Shown: positions 33,874 through 43,323 of the stretch, one piece after another | Position numbering within the stretch: the first letter of the stretch is position 1 | How the letters are laid out: every line of letters begins with the position of its first letter | NCBI RefSeq assembly: GCF_002291145.1 | Contig: NZ_NTGE01000131.1 | Span: 1 to 57,379, forward strand | Length of the DNA stretch: 57,379 nt | Reading direction: 5' to 3' | Source: Streptomyces sp. SA15 | Lineage (GTDB): Bacteria; Actinomycetota; Actinomycetes; Streptomycetales; Streptomycetaceae | The notes under the pieces: model-generated | Seen by the model: only the letters and a program-made list of their open reading frames with translations | Databases searched by the model: none | Told to the model about the DNA's origin: nothing | Program-made: the position numbers and the translations under genes

Positions 33874-36789
33874 ATGACCAGTGGGGGGACCTCCCGCTCT
33901 GGCCTGCTGCGTCGCCTTCAGGCACCAGCGCGGGCCGTGTGGGCGAAACATGACCGTGACACAGATGGCTGGCTGCCGTTGTGGCGGCACATGGAAGACA
34001 GTGCCGCCGTCGCCGGAGTGCTGTGGGACGAGTGGCTGCCCGGCGCCGTGCGGAAGCTGATCGCCGAGGCGTTGCCCGGTGGCGAGGTGGACGGGCGCAA
34101 GCTCGGCGTCTGGCTCGCGGGCGTGCATGACATCGGCAAGGCCACCCCGGCCTTCGCTTGCCAGGTCGACCAACTCGCCGATGTCATGCGGGAGAAGGGC
34201 CTGGAAATGCATTCTCGCCAGGCAATGGGGCCGGATCGGCGGCTCGCGCCGCACGGGCTTGCTGGTCAGGTGCTGCTCGGTGAGTGGCTGGAGGAGCGGT
34301 GCGGCTGGGCGGCCAAACAAACCGGGCAGTTCACTGTCGCTGTCGGTGGGCATCATGGTGTGCCGCCGGAGAACGGGCAGATCAAGGCCTTGTACGAGCA
34401 TGAGGAGTTGCTGCGTACTCCTGGCCGCAGTAGTGGGGTGTGGCGGCAGGCGCAGGGAGAGCTGCTGGACGCGTGCGCGGAGCACTTCGGCGTACAGGAC
34501 CGGCTCGGGGCGTGGCGGACAGTGAAATTGCCTCAGCCCGCACAGGTGTTGCTCACCGCCTTGGTCATCGTCTCCGACTGGATCGCCAGCAACCCCGACC
34601 TCTTCCCGTACTTCCCGGACGCTGCGTCCCGTAGCGACGAGGAGCGACTGGAGGCGGCGTGGCGGGGGCTGGATCTGCCGGCGCCGTGGCGGGCGGAGGA
34701 GCCGGTCGGGGATGTGCAGGAGCTGTTCGTGTCCCGGTTCGGGCTTCCTGCGGGGGCGAAGGTCCGTCCGGTTCAGGAAGCGGCTGTGGGGCTGGCCCGT
34801 GAAATGGATGCACCTGGCCTGATGGTCATCGAGGCCCCGATGGGTGAGGGCAAGACCGAGGCCGCGCTCGCAGTGGCCGAGGTCTTCGCCGCGCGCTCGG
34901 GTGCGGGCGGAGTGTTCTTCGCGTTGCCCACGATGGCGACGGGCAACGCGATGTTCCCGCGGCTGCTGGGCTGGCTGAAGCGGCTGCCCGCCACCGGTGG
35001 TTCCCGGCACTCTGTGCACCTTGCCCATTCCAAAGCGGCTCTCAATGAGGAGTTCGCTGGGATGATGGCCCGCGGCGGCCGTGTCGCCGCCGTCGATCTG
35101 GATGCTGCCGGGCCTGTGTCTCAGCGGCCGGGAATGGACGCGCCGTTCGCGGGCGCCGAGCTGGTGGCACACGCTTGGCTGCGGGGTCGTAAGAGGGCGA
35201 TGCTTGCCTCTTTCGTGGCGGGTACTGTCGACCAGCTGCTGTTCGCCGGGCTGAAGAGCCGGCACTTGGCGCTTCGTCATCTGGCTGTTGCGGGCAAGGT
35301 CGTCGTGATCGACGAGGCACACGCCTACGACACCTACATGAGTGTCTACCTCGATCGGGTGCTCGCCTGGTTAGGCGCCTACCGAGTTCCGGTGGTCGTG
35401 CTCTCCGCGACCCTGCCTGCCGCGCGTCGGCGTCAGATGGTCGAGGCGTACGCCGGGGTAGCCGAAACAGAGGCCGAGAGTGTTGCGGTCGAGGGGGCGT
35501 ACCCGCTGCTCACCGCGATCACCCCGGGCGGTGTGCCGGTGGTGCGTTGTCCAGAGGCTTCGGCCCGGACCACGGATGTCCGATTGGAACGGCTTGCGGA
35601 TGGCCTGGATGTTCTTGCCGACCGGCTCGAGTCCGAGTTGGTGGACGGGGGTTGCGTCCTCGTCGTACGCAACACGGTCAAACGGGTGTTGGAGACGGCT
35701 CGCGTGCTGCGGGACAGGTTCGGCGACGACGATGTGACGGTCGCGCACTCGTGTTTCGTCGACGTCGACCGGGCGGCCAAGGACAGTGATCTCCTCAGGC
35801 GTTTCGGTCCGCCCAACAAGGCGACCGGGAGGCCCAAGCACCGGCACATCGTCGTGGCCAGCCAGGTGGCCGAGCAGTCCCTGGATGTGGACTTCGACCT
35901 GCTCGTCAGCGACTTGTGCCCGGTGGACCTGCTGCTGCAACGCATGGGCCGCCTTCACCGCCACGAGCGCGGTGAGGACCAAGATGAGCGGCCCGCCCGG
36001 CTGCGCACAGCCCGGTGTCTGCTGACCGGTGCCGACTGGGAACCGGAAGTGCCCGCCCCGGTGCGCGGGTCGGTCGCGGTGTACGGGGCGTATGCGCTGT
36101 TGCGTTCGGCTGCTGTGCTGCTGCCCCATCTCGACGGCGGGCCGACGTGTCCCGTGCGACTGCCTGCGGATATCAGCCCGCTCGTGCAGGGTGCGTACGC
36201 GGAGGCGTCGGTGGGGCCGGAGTCCTGGATAAAGGCGCTTGAAGAGGCTCGTCTGCGGTTCGACAGGCTCCGGGCGGACCAGGCCGATCGGGCGGCCGTC
36301 TTCCGTCTCGGCGATGTCGGCCGCCCGGGGCGGCCGCTGTTCGGGTGGGTGGCGGCCGGAGTGGGCGATGCCGATGACACCCGTGCCGGGCGGGCCCAGG
36401 TCCGCGACAGCCGGGAGAGTCTGGAAGTCGTCGTCGTGCAGCGGCGTGCCGACGGCACTCTGGCTACCCTGCCGGGGCTGGGCGTGGACAAGAAGGGCCG
36501 GCAGCGTGGTGGTCTCGAGCTGCCGCAGGACCAGGCGCCCACAGCGTTCGCGGGCCGTACGGCTGCGAGTTGCGGGCTGCGGCTGCCGATGCAGTTCTCC
36601 TACGCCGAGACCCTGGACAAAGCCATCGCGGAACTGGAGCAGCTGTACGGGCCTGCTTGGCAGGGCAAGGACAGTCCGTGGCTGTCTGACCAGCTGATTC
36701 TTGCGCTCGATGAGGATTGTCAGACCCGCCTGGCAGGCTTCTCGCTCCGATACAGCCATTCCGATGGTCTGGAGGTGACCCGTGACTGA
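33874..36789 (+). CDS. cas3: CRISPR-associated helicase/nuclease Cas3 (type I-E)
   Basis: 971 residues. The N-terminal HD nuclease has H39 (LWRHMEDSA), H85-D86 (GVHDIGKATPAF) and later histidines (HGLAGQ, VGGHHGVPP). The superfamily 2 helicase follows: APMGEGKTEAAL (Walker A), VVIDEAHAYD (DEAH box), VVLSATLP, VASQVAEQSLDVDFDLLVSD and QRMGRLHRH. Known role: recruited by target-bound Cascade, it nicks and then degrades invader DNA 3' to 5'. First gene of an eight-gene operon; it overlaps cas8e by 8 bp. All key residues are present, so it appears active. Confidence 0.97.
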   Translation: MTSGGTSRSGLLRRLQAPARAVWAKHDRDTDGWLPLWRHMEDSAAVAGVLWDEWLPGAVRKLIAEALPGGEVDGRKLGVWLAGVHDIGKATPAFACQVDQLADVMREKGLEMHSRQAMGPDRRLAPHGLAGQVLLGEWLEERCGWAAKQTGQFTVAVGGHHGVPPENGQIKALYEHEELLRTPGRSSGVWRQAQGELLDACAEHFGVQDRLGAWRTVKLPQPAQVLLTALVIVSDWIASNPDLFPYFPDAASRSDEERLEAAWRGLDLPAPWRAEEPVGDVQELFVSRFGLPAGAKVRPVQEAAVGLAREMDAPGLMVIEAPMGEGKTEAALAVAEVFAARSGAGGVFFALPTMATGNAMFPRLLGWLKRLPATGGSRHSVHLAHSKAALNEEFAGMMARGGRVAAVDLDAAGPVSQRPGMDAPFAGAELVAHAWLRGRKRAMLASFVAGTVDQLLFAGLKSRHLALRHLAVAGKVVVIDEAHAYDTYMSVYLDRVLAWLGAYRVPVVVLSATLPAARRRQMVEAYAGVAETEAESVAVEGAYPLLTAITPGGVPVVRCPEASARTTDVRLERLADGLDVLADRLESELVDGGCVLVVRNTVKRVLETARVLRDRFGDDDVTVAHSCFVDVDRAAKDSDLLRRFGPPNKATGRPKHRHIVVASQVAEQSLDVDFDLLVSDLCPVDLLLQRMGRLHRHERGEDQDERPARLRTARCLLTGADWEPEVPAPVRGSVAVYGAYALLRSAAVLLPHLDGGPTCPVRLPADISPLVQGAYAEASVGPESWIKALEEARLRFDRLRADQADRAAVFRLGDVGRPGRPLFGWVAAGVGDADDTRAGRAQVRDSRESLEVVVVQRRADGTLATLPGLGVDKKGRQRGGLELPQDQAPTAFAGRTAASCGLRLPMQFSYAETLDKAIAELEQLYGPAWQGKDSPWLSDQLILALDEDCQTRLAGFSLRYSHSDGLEVTRD

Positions 36790-38521
36790 ATCCACCGGGG
36801 GCAGCGCGGCCGACGTTCCGTTATTCGACCTGACTACCCAGCCGTGGATCGAGGTCCTCAGATGTGACGGCATTCAGGCAGAGTTGTCGCTGCGTCAGAT
36901 ATTCGCCCAGGCCGGCGAGGTGCGGCGCATTGTGGCGGACCTGCCCACCCAAGAGTTCGCCCTGGTGCGCCTGCTGCTGGCCGTCGCCCACGATGCCCTC
37001 GACGGCCCCCGTGATCTCGACCATTGGGGCGAGCTGTGGGCCGACCCACAGTGCTTCGCCGGAGTCGGGGCATATCTGGAAGCGCACCGCGAGCGCTTCG
37101 ACCTTCTCCACCCCGTCACACCGTTCTTCCAGACCGCCGGGTTGCGGACGGCGAAGGACGAGGTCTTCTCCCTCAACCGGATCGTGGCCGACGTGCCCAA
37201 CGGGGAGCCCTTCTTCACCGCTCGGATGCCCACCGTCCAGCGGCTCACGTTCGCCGAGGCTGCCCGCTGGGTCGTCCATGCTCACGCCTACGACACCTCC
37301 GGGATCAAGTCCGGAGTGGTCGGGGACGACCGCGTCAAAGGCGGAAAGGTGTATCCGCTCGGGACCGGGTGGGCCGGAGGCCTGGGCGGAGTCTTCGCAG
37401 AAGGGGACACGCTGCGCGAGACGCTGCTGCTGAATCTGGTGGCCGCTGACACCGACGCCCTGGACCTGACGGCCGACGACCGGCCGGCCTGGCGGCGCGA
37501 GCCGTGTCCTCCCGGTGGCGCCGAGCGCGCCCCCACCGGTCTGCGTGACCTGTACACCTGGCAGACGCGCCGACTGCGCCTTCACCACGACGAGCAGGGT
37601 GTCGACGGCGTAGTCCTCGGTTACGGTGATCCGCTCACGTCCCGGAACATGCACCGACGGGAGCCGATGACCCCGTGGCGGCGCAGTACGGCGCAGGAGA
37701 GGAAGCTGCGCCAGTCACCCATCTACCTGCCCCGGGAGCACGACCCGGCGCGCTCCGCATGGCGGGGCATCGCCTCGCTCGTCGCCGACAGGTCGGAACC
37801 GGTGCAGGGCACGGAGGCTTCTCCGTATCTGCGTCCCGCTGTTCTGGAATGGATCGCCCGCCTGGCCACTGAGGGGGAGCTGCCGCGGGGCTTCCTCATT
37901 CGGGCGCGGACCGTCGGTGCCAAGTACGGGACGCAGCAGTCCGTGATCGACGAGATCGTCGACGATCACCTCACCATGCCGGTTGTGCTGCTGCACCGGC
38001 AGGACCGGACGTGTGCCCGGCAGGCGATCGGTGCCGCGGAAGACGCCGACCTCGCCGTGCGGGCGCTGGGCGACCTCGCCACCGATCTGGCACGGGCGGC
38101 TGGCGCCGAGGGGGAGGGGCCACGATCGGCAGCCCGTGAACTCGGCTTCGCCGCGCTGGAGAACCCCTATCGCACCTGGCTGGCCACCATTGCGGACGCT
38201 GACCACCCGTTCGACCGGCGCCGTGCCTGGCAGCGCGAGGTGCACGGCATTGTCAGTCGGCTTGGTGACCGTCTCATCGTGGATGCGGGCGACGCCGCCT
38301 GGCAGGGCAGGACCGTCACCGACAAGAAGGGCACGCAGTGGCTCAACGCGGGCCTGGCCGACAAGTGGTTCCGCATGCACCTCACCAAGGCTCTGGGGGA
38401 CCCGTACGGCTCGGGTGAATGGCCAGGCGACGGTCCTGCGGAGTCCGGCCTGCCCGACCCGGACAGGCCTGACCAGGCAGAGCCCGACCATTCCGTGACC
38501 GACCTGGAGGTGCCGGCATGA
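36782..38521 (+). CDS. cas8e: Cascade large subunit Cas8e (Cse1/CasA)
   Basis: 579 residues, GTG start inside the end of cas3. The N-terminal FDLTTQPWIEVLRCDGIQAELSLRQIF is the classic Cse1 opening, with HPVTPFFQTAGLR and a zinc-free central region. Role: recognises the protospacer-adjacent motif and, with Cse2, holds the target DNA; it also recruits Cas3. Somewhat longer than the E. coli protein (502), as usual for actinobacterial Cas8e. Stop overlaps the cse2 start (ATGA). Confidence 0.96.
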   Translation: MTESTGGSAADVPLFDLTTQPWIEVLRCDGIQAELSLRQIFAQAGEVRRIVADLPTQEFALVRLLLAVAHDALDGPRDLDHWGELWADPQCFAGVGAYLEAHRERFDLLHPVTPFFQTAGLRTAKDEVFSLNRIVADVPNGEPFFTARMPTVQRLTFAEAARWVVHAHAYDTSGIKSGVVGDDRVKGGKVYPLGTGWAGGLGGVFAEGDTLRETLLLNLVAADTDALDLTADDRPAWRREPCPPGGAERAPTGLRDLYTWQTRRLRLHHDEQGVDGVVLGYGDPLTSRNMHRREPMTPWRRSTAQERKLRQSPIYLPREHDPARSAWRGIASLVADRSEPVQGTEASPYLRPAVLEWIARLATEGELPRGFLIRARTVGAKYGTQQSVIDEIVDDHLTMPVVLLHRQDRTCARQAIGAAEDADLAVRALGDLATDLARAAGAEGEGPRSAARELGFAALENPYRTWLATIADADHPFDRRRAWQREVHGIVSRLGDRLIVDAGDAAWQGRTVTDKKGTQWLNAGLADKWFRMHLTKALGDPYGSGEWPGDGPAESGLPDPDRPDQAEPDHSVTDLEVPA

Positions 38522-39207
38522 CCACCACCACCTCAGCCCCGCCGACCGTCCGATCGAGGATTGCCGACCTTGCTGCAGCACGGATCACGCCGTGGCAGGA
38601 GGGCTATCTCCGGGACCGTCCCAAAGATGTTGCCGCGCTCGCCCGATTGCGCCGTGGCGCAGGTCGGGACGCCGCCGAGCTTCCCGACCTGTGGGCGCTG
38701 GTCGACACCGGCCCCCTGCACGCCCGTATCGAGGGGGTTCGGCTGCTGGGCGAGGAGGAACTGGTCCGTGCGGAGAACGCTTTGCACGCGGCCCTCACCC
38801 TCTGGGCTCTGCACCAGCAGTCTCGGGGCGTGCGCATGCACCGCCCGCACGCCCTGAAGCGGCCGACAGGCCTGGGCGCGGCCGTACGACGCCTGATGCC
38901 CCCGAACGGCATCGACGAACCTGTCCGCAAGCGCCTGGTTCGCGCCGGCACCGCACCCGACCTGACCACGCTGTCCCAGCGGCTGCGCGACCTGATCGTC
39001 CTGTTGCGCCGTGCGGACATCCCGCTCGACTACGGCCTGCTCGCCGGACAGCTGTACGCCTGGCAGTGGCCCGGCGGAGTCGACACTGTCCGCCGCGAGT
39101 GGGGCCGCTCCTTTCACTCGTGGCAGGAGCCGACCGGGCAAACTCCCGGCGCCAGTGCCGACGACGACACCACCCGCTCCACCGACAGCGACAAGGACGC
39201 CCCGTGA
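38518..39207 (+). CDS. cse2: Cascade small subunit Cse2 (CasB)
   Basis: 229 residues, all-helical. RGAGRDAAELPDLWALVD, ALHAALTLWALHQQS and LRDLIVLLRRADIPLDYGLLAGQLYAWQWPGGVDTVRREWGRSF are the conserved positively charged helices of Cse2. It forms the dimer along the Cascade belly that stabilises the displaced DNA strand. ATG overlaps the cas8e stop; GTGA overlap with cas7e. Confidence 0.94.
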   Translation: MTTTTSAPPTVRSRIADLAAARITPWQEGYLRDRPKDVAALARLRRGAGRDAAELPDLWALVDTGPLHARIEGVRLLGEEELVRAENALHAALTLWALHQQSRGVRMHRPHALKRPTGLGAAVRRLMPPNGIDEPVRKRLVRAGTAPDLTTLSQRLRDLIVLLRRADIPLDYGLLAGQLYAWQWPGGVDTVRREWGRSFHSWQEPTGQTPGASADDDTTRSTDSDKDAP

Positions 39208-40397
39208 ACCGCATCTTTCTGGACGTGCACGCCCTGCAGACCGTCCCGCCCAGCAACCTCAACCGCGACGACACAGGCGCTCCGAAGACCGCCCTTTATG
39301 GGGGCGTGCCGCGCGCCCGCGTCTCCAGCCAGGCGTGGAAGCGGGCGACCCGCACGTACTTCGCCGATGAGCACCTGCTGGAGCCGAGTGACCTCGGAGT
39401 GCGGACCAAGAAGGTCGTGGAGGTGCTCGCCGACCGGATCACCGCAATTGATCCCTCCCTCACCGGGGAGACGGCCCTCAGCATCGCCGACGAGACGGTG
39501 AAGGCCACGGGGCTGAAGACCGAGGTGCCCAAGCGGAAGGCCGACGCGGCCAAGGAGTCGGGGGCCGCTGCGGCGCCGGAGGCGAAGTACCTGGTCTTCC
39601 TCAGCGCGCGGCAACTGGACGGCCTGGCCCGCCTTGCGGTCGAGGGCGCCTCCGACATCGCCGCGTTTCTGAAGGAGAAGAAGAACAAGGAGCGGGTCAA
39701 GGGGATCGCGGACAGCCGCCACTCCGTCGACATCGCCCTGTTCGGCCGGATGGTCGCCGACGCCGCCGACTTCAACGTGGACGCCGCCGTGCAGGTGGCC
39801 CACGCCATCAGCGTCCACCGGGTGGAGAACGAATCCGACTACTACACAGCGGTCGACGACGAGAACACCGAGGAGGAGACCGGCGCCGGGATGATCGGCA
39901 CCGTCGACTTCAACTCCGCCACCCTTTACCGCTACGCCGCCCTTGGAGTGCATCAGCTCGCCGCCAACCTCGGGCAGGGCCTGCGGGAGGACGAGCCGCG
40001 GACCGAGCCGGTGCGACGCGCGGTCGAGGCGTTCGTGCACAGCTTCGTCGCCTCACTGCCCACCGGAAAGATCAACACCTTCGGGCACCACACCCTGCCC
40101 GACGCGGTGGTCGTCAAGCTCCGCACCAGCCGGCCGATCAGCTTCGTCGCCGCCTTCGAGGACCCCATCCGCAGCGACCAAGGCGGCCATGTGCGGGACG
40201 CCGCCGACCGGCTCGCCGCCTACATCCCGGACATCGAACGCGCCTACGGCGACGAAGCGTCCACCCTCACGTGGGTGTTGCGCGTCGGCCCGAACACCCT
40301 CAAGCTCGCAGACGTCGGTCCCGAGCTCGACACCCTGGGAAGCCTCGTCGCCGCCGTCGGTCGGGCTGTTGCCGAACGACTGGACAAGCCCGCATGA
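39204..40397 (+). CDS. cas7e: Cascade backbone Cas7e (Cse4/CasC)
   Basis: 397 residues, GTG at 39204 within the cse2 stop. NRIFLDVHALQTVPPSNLNRDDTGAPKTALYGGVPRARVSSQAWKR is split by no insertions and is the signature N-terminus of Cas7e, with its RNA-binding RRM-like fold; VDIALFGRMVADAADFNVDAAVQVAHAISVH follows. Six copies bind the spacer part of the crRNA. A short Lys/Ala-rich insertion lies at about residues 100-130. Stop overlaps cas5e (ATGA). Confidence 0.96.
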   Translation: MNRIFLDVHALQTVPPSNLNRDDTGAPKTALYGGVPRARVSSQAWKRATRTYFADEHLLEPSDLGVRTKKVVEVLADRITAIDPSLTGETALSIADETVKATGLKTEVPKRKADAAKESGAAAAPEAKYLVFLSARQLDGLARLAVEGASDIAAFLKEKKNKERVKGIADSRHSVDIALFGRMVADAADFNVDAAVQVAHAISVHRVENESDYYTAVDDENTEEETGAGMIGTVDFNSATLYRYAALGVHQLAANLGQGLREDEPRTEPVRRAVEAFVHSFVASLPTGKINTFGHHTLPDAVVVKLRTSRPISFVAAFEDPIRSDQGGHVRDAADRLAAYIPDIERAYGDEASTLTWVLRVGPNTLKLADVGPELDTLGSLVAAVGRAVAERLDKPA

Positions 40398-41116
40398 GCA
40401 GCGTGCTCGTCCTGCGGCTGGCAGGACCCCTGCAGTCTTGGGGCGCTTCCTCCCGCTTCACGCGCCGCACCACCGAGTCCGCACCCACAAAGAGCGGCGT
40501 CATCGGCCTGCTCGCTGCCGCAGCAGGGATTGAACGCGGTGACGACGCCCGACTCGCGTCTCTGGCCGCGCTGCGGTTCGGTGTACGGATCGACCAACCA
40601 GGCACCCGGATCAGGGACTTCCAGACGGCGCACCACGGCGTCACCGGCAAGTCGATGCCGCTGTCGGAGCGTTTCTATCTCGCGGACGCCGTCTTCGTCG
40701 CCGCGCTTGAGGGCGAGTACGCGCTGCTCGCCGAGCTGGATGCCGCGGTGAGGGCCCCGGTGTATCCGCCGTTCCTCGGCCGCCGCTCCTGCCCGCCGTC
40801 CGGGCCGGTCGAGCTGGGCCTGTACGAGGGCGCCCGGCTGGAGGACGTGCTCAGACAAGTGCCGTGGCAGGCATCCGCCTGGTACCGCAAGCGCCACCGC
40901 TCCCGGTCCCAGGAAGGGCTGACCGTGCTGCGTGAGGCGGCAGCCGACGAGAGAGGCGTCGCCGACGCTCTGCGCGACCAGCCGCTCAGCTTCGCCGCCG
41001 AGCACCGCCGTCATGCCCTGCGCACTGTCGTCACGACCACAGTGCCGGTGCCGGGCGTTCCGGTGGGTGTTGTGCGGCACGACCCATTCGATGCTCTGGA
41101 GGATGAGAGCAGCTGA
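40394..41116 (+). CDS. cas5e: Cascade subunit Cas5e (CasD)
   Basis: 240 residues from the ATG at 40394. LVLRLAGPLQSWGASSRFTRRTTESAPTKSGVIGLLAAAAG is the typical Cas5e start, with the first RRM strand and the glycine-rich loop that caps the crRNA 5' handle. GRRSCPPSGPVELGLYEG lies near the centre. It overlaps both neighbours (ATGA before, TGATG after). Confidence 0.95.
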   Translation: MSSVLVLRLAGPLQSWGASSRFTRRTTESAPTKSGVIGLLAAAAGIERGDDARLASLAALRFGVRIDQPGTRIRDFQTAHHGVTGKSMPLSERFYLADAVFVAALEGEYALLAELDAAVRAPVYPPFLGRRSCPPSGPVELGLYEGARLEDVLRQVPWQASAWYRKRHRSRSQEGLTVLREAAADERGVADALRDQPLSFAAEHRRHALRTVVTTTVPVPGVPVGVVRHDPFDALEDESS

Positions 41117-41910
41117 TGTTCCTCTCCCGCTTCCGCGTGAACACCGCGCGGCCCGGCGCCCGTCGTTTGCTGTCCTCTCCGCAGGCCATGCACGCGGCGG
41201 TCATGTCCTCGTTCCCCGGCCTGCTGCCCACCGATGTCCCGGATCCGGCTTCGCCGCGGGTGCTGTGGCGCCTGGACCACCAGGCACGCGCCGAGGTCCT
41301 GCTCTACATCGTTAGCCCGGACCGCCCTGACCTGACACACCTGGTCGAGCAGGCCGGCTGGCCGGCGGCAGCCGCAGCCGACCCGCAGACGCCCGGCTGG
41401 CAGACCAGGCCCTACGGCCCGCTCCTTGAGCGGCTGGCCAACGGGGACCGCTGGGCCTTTCGGCTGACCGCCAATCCCATACACACCATCCGCCGCAAAG
41501 ACAGCGAGCCCCGAAAGATCACCGCACACCTCACGCCCGTCCACCAGATGGCCTGGCTGCTTCAACGTCAAGAGAGCTGCGGCTTCCGCGTCCTGGAGAA
41601 GGCTGACCACAAGCGGCTGCTCCCGAGTGGCACGACGCACCACGGCAAGCACGAGCACCACGGCGACCGGTACGAACTGTCTGTCGGCGACCAGCGGACA
41701 CTCTCCTTCGACAAGTCGCGAGGCACAGGCGGCAGCAGGAGAGGCAAGCAGGTATCCCTGGTCACCGTCACCTTCGACGGCCGGCTCGAAGTCACCGACC
41801 CGGACGCCCTGCGCCGCACGCTCAGCCACGGCATCGGCCGGGCCAAGGCTTACGGCTGCGGCCTCATCACTCTGGCGCCGCTCACCCGGACCGCACAGCA
41901 GGCACCATGA
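41116..41910 (+). CDS. cas6e: CRISPR endoribonuclease Cas6e (CasE)
   Basis: 264 residues. MFLSRFRVNTARPGARRLLSSPQAMHAAVMSSFPG is the Cas6e N-terminus, with the catalytic-site His region (QAMHAAV). RALSHGIGRAKAYGCGLITLAPL-like C-terminus (here LSHGIGRAKAYGCGLITL) has the glycine-rich loop that binds the repeat hairpin. It cuts the pre-crRNA at the base of the TCCCCGC stem and remains bound to the 3' handle. Confidence 0.96.
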   Translation: MFLSRFRVNTARPGARRLLSSPQAMHAAVMSSFPGLLPTDVPDPASPRVLWRLDHQARAEVLLYIVSPDRPDLTHLVEQAGWPAAAAADPQTPGWQTRPYGPLLERLANGDRWAFRLTANPIHTIRRKDSEPRKITAHLTPVHQMAWLLQRQESCGFRVLEKADHKRLLPSGTTHHGKHEHHGDRYELSVGDQRTLSFDKSRGTGGSRRGKQVSLVTVTFDGRLEVTDPDALRRTLSHGIGRAKAYGCGLITLAPLTRTAQQAP

Positions 41911-42875
41911 CCACGGTCTCCAAGCGCACCGCGCTGACCCCACGACAGCTCACCCGCACCGCCGAGCGCATCTCCTTCGTCTACCTGGAGCGGTGCACGG
42001 TCCACCGGGACGCCAACGCCATCACAGCGCAGGACGCGGAAGGCACCACCCACATCCCCTCGGCGACCATCGGAACCCTCCTCCTCGGACCGGGAACCCG
42101 TATCACTCACCAGGCGATGAGTGTCCTCGGAGAGACAGGAGCGGCCGTCTGCTGGGTCGGGGAGCGCGGCGTGCGCTACTACGCCGCAGGACGAGCCCTC
42201 AGCCGCTCGTCAGCTCTCATGGAAGGGCAGGCACGGCAATGGGCGAACCCGCGCAGTCGCCTTGCTGTGGCCCGCGCGATGTACCGGCTGCGCTTCCCCG
42301 ACGAGGACCCCGCGGGCCTGACCCGCCACGAACTCCTAGGGCGGGAAGGACGCCGCGTCAAAGCCTGCTACCGCGCCCAGGCTGCCCGAACCGGCGTCCC
42401 GTGGCGCGGCCGCCAGTACGTGCCTGGCGACTTCACCGAGGGAGACGCAGTCAATCAGGCCATCACCGCGGCAGCCCAGTGCATGTACGGGATTGCACAC
42501 GCCGTCGTAGCTTCGCTGGGATGCAGTCCCGCACTTGGCTTTGTCCACTCCGGACATGAACTGTCCTTCGTTCTCGACATCGCTGACCTCTACAAGACTG
42601 AGATCGGCATCCCGCTGGCGTTTGACATCGCTGCACAAGACGAAGAAGACGTCGGCCCCCGGACACGCCGTGCTCTGCGGGACCGCATCAATGAGACGGC
42701 CCTGTTGGACCGCTGCGTCGACGACATCATGCGCCTGCTTCTACCGGAACGGGCGAACTCCGTTGACCTCGGCGGCGATCGGGACGTGGTCACGCTCCAG
42801 AGTGATGGCGGCCGCGAAGTCCCCTCCGGTTTCAACCACGATGAGACGAACGATTACGGGCAGGCGAGCTGGTGA
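41907..42875 (+). CDS. cas1: CRISPR integrase Cas1 (type I-E)
   Basis: 322 residues, ATG overlapping the cas6e stop. TPRQLTRTAERISFVYLERC begins the domain and GERGVRYYAAGRALSRSS follows. The metal ligands of the active site can be placed as the Glu in GREGRRVKACYR, the His in FVHSGHELSFVLDIADLYK and the Asp in that last segment. With Cas2 it inserts new spacers beside the leader. Both arrays share leader and repeat, so a single Cas1-Cas2 could feed both. Confidence 0.97.
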   Translation: MTTVSKRTALTPRQLTRTAERISFVYLERCTVHRDANAITAQDAEGTTHIPSATIGTLLLGPGTRITHQAMSVLGETGAAVCWVGERGVRYYAAGRALSRSSALMEGQARQWANPRSRLAVARAMYRLRFPDEDPAGLTRHELLGREGRRVKACYRAQAARTGVPWRGRQYVPGDFTEGDAVNQAITAAAQCMYGIAHAVVASLGCSPALGFVHSGHELSFVLDIADLYKTEIGIPLAFDIAAQDEEDVGPRTRRALRDRINETALLDRCVDDIMRLLLPERANSVDLGGDRDVVTLQSDGGREVPSGFNHDETNDYGQASW

Positions 42876-43231
42876 CCGTCATCGTCCTCACCAACTGCCC
42901 AGCAGGACTGCGTGGTTTCCTGACCCGCTGGCTACTGGAAATCTCTGCGGGCGTGTTCGTGGGCAACCCATCGGCCCGGATCCGCGATGTGCTCTGGGAC
43001 GAGGTCCAGGAATACGCGGGCCAAGGCCGCGCCCTGCTTGCCCACACCACGAACAACGAACAGGGCTTCACCTTCCGCACTCACGACCACGCATGGCACC
43101 CCGTCGACCATGAAGGCGTAACCCTGATCCACCGCCCCGACTCGAATCCGTCCACGGAGGCGAGCCGCCCGACTGCTGCGCGTTCCGGATGGAGTAAGGC
43201 GGCCAAGCGCCGACGTTTCGGAGGGGCCTGA
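42872..43231 (+). CDS. cas2: CRISPR adaptation protein Cas2 (type I-E)
   Basis: 119 residues, GTG start overlapping the cas1 stop. VIVLTNCPAGLRGFLTRWLLEISAGVFVGNPSARIRDVLWDEV is the ferredoxin-like Cas2e core, and QGFTFRTHDHAWHPVDHEGVTLI the C-terminal strands. It is the dimeric scaffold that joins two Cas1 dimers. Last gene of the operon; array 2 begins 93 bp after its stop. Confidence 0.96.
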   Translation: MTVIVLTNCPAGLRGFLTRWLLEISAGVFVGNPSARIRDVLWDEVQEYAGQGRALLAHTTNNEQGFTFRTHDHAWHPVDHEGVTLIHRPDSNPSTEASRPTAARSGWSKAAKRRRFGGA

Positions 43232-43323
43232 TGGATATTGCGGCTCGTTTGACCCAATTGCCGGATTCGGTGAAAGTGCTCAAAAACCCGCCACACCTGA
43301 GATGAAGCCCCAGGTCGCGCAGT
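43232..43323 (+). promoter_or_regulatory. CRISPR leader 2
   Basis: 92 bp between cas2 and the first repeat of array 2. GGATTCGGTGAAAGTGC (43263-43279) lies exactly 44 bases before the repeat and CCAGGTCGCGCAGT abuts it. The matching elements of leader 1 have the same order and spacing. Array 2 may be transcribed from here or read through from the cas operon. Confidence 0.8.
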
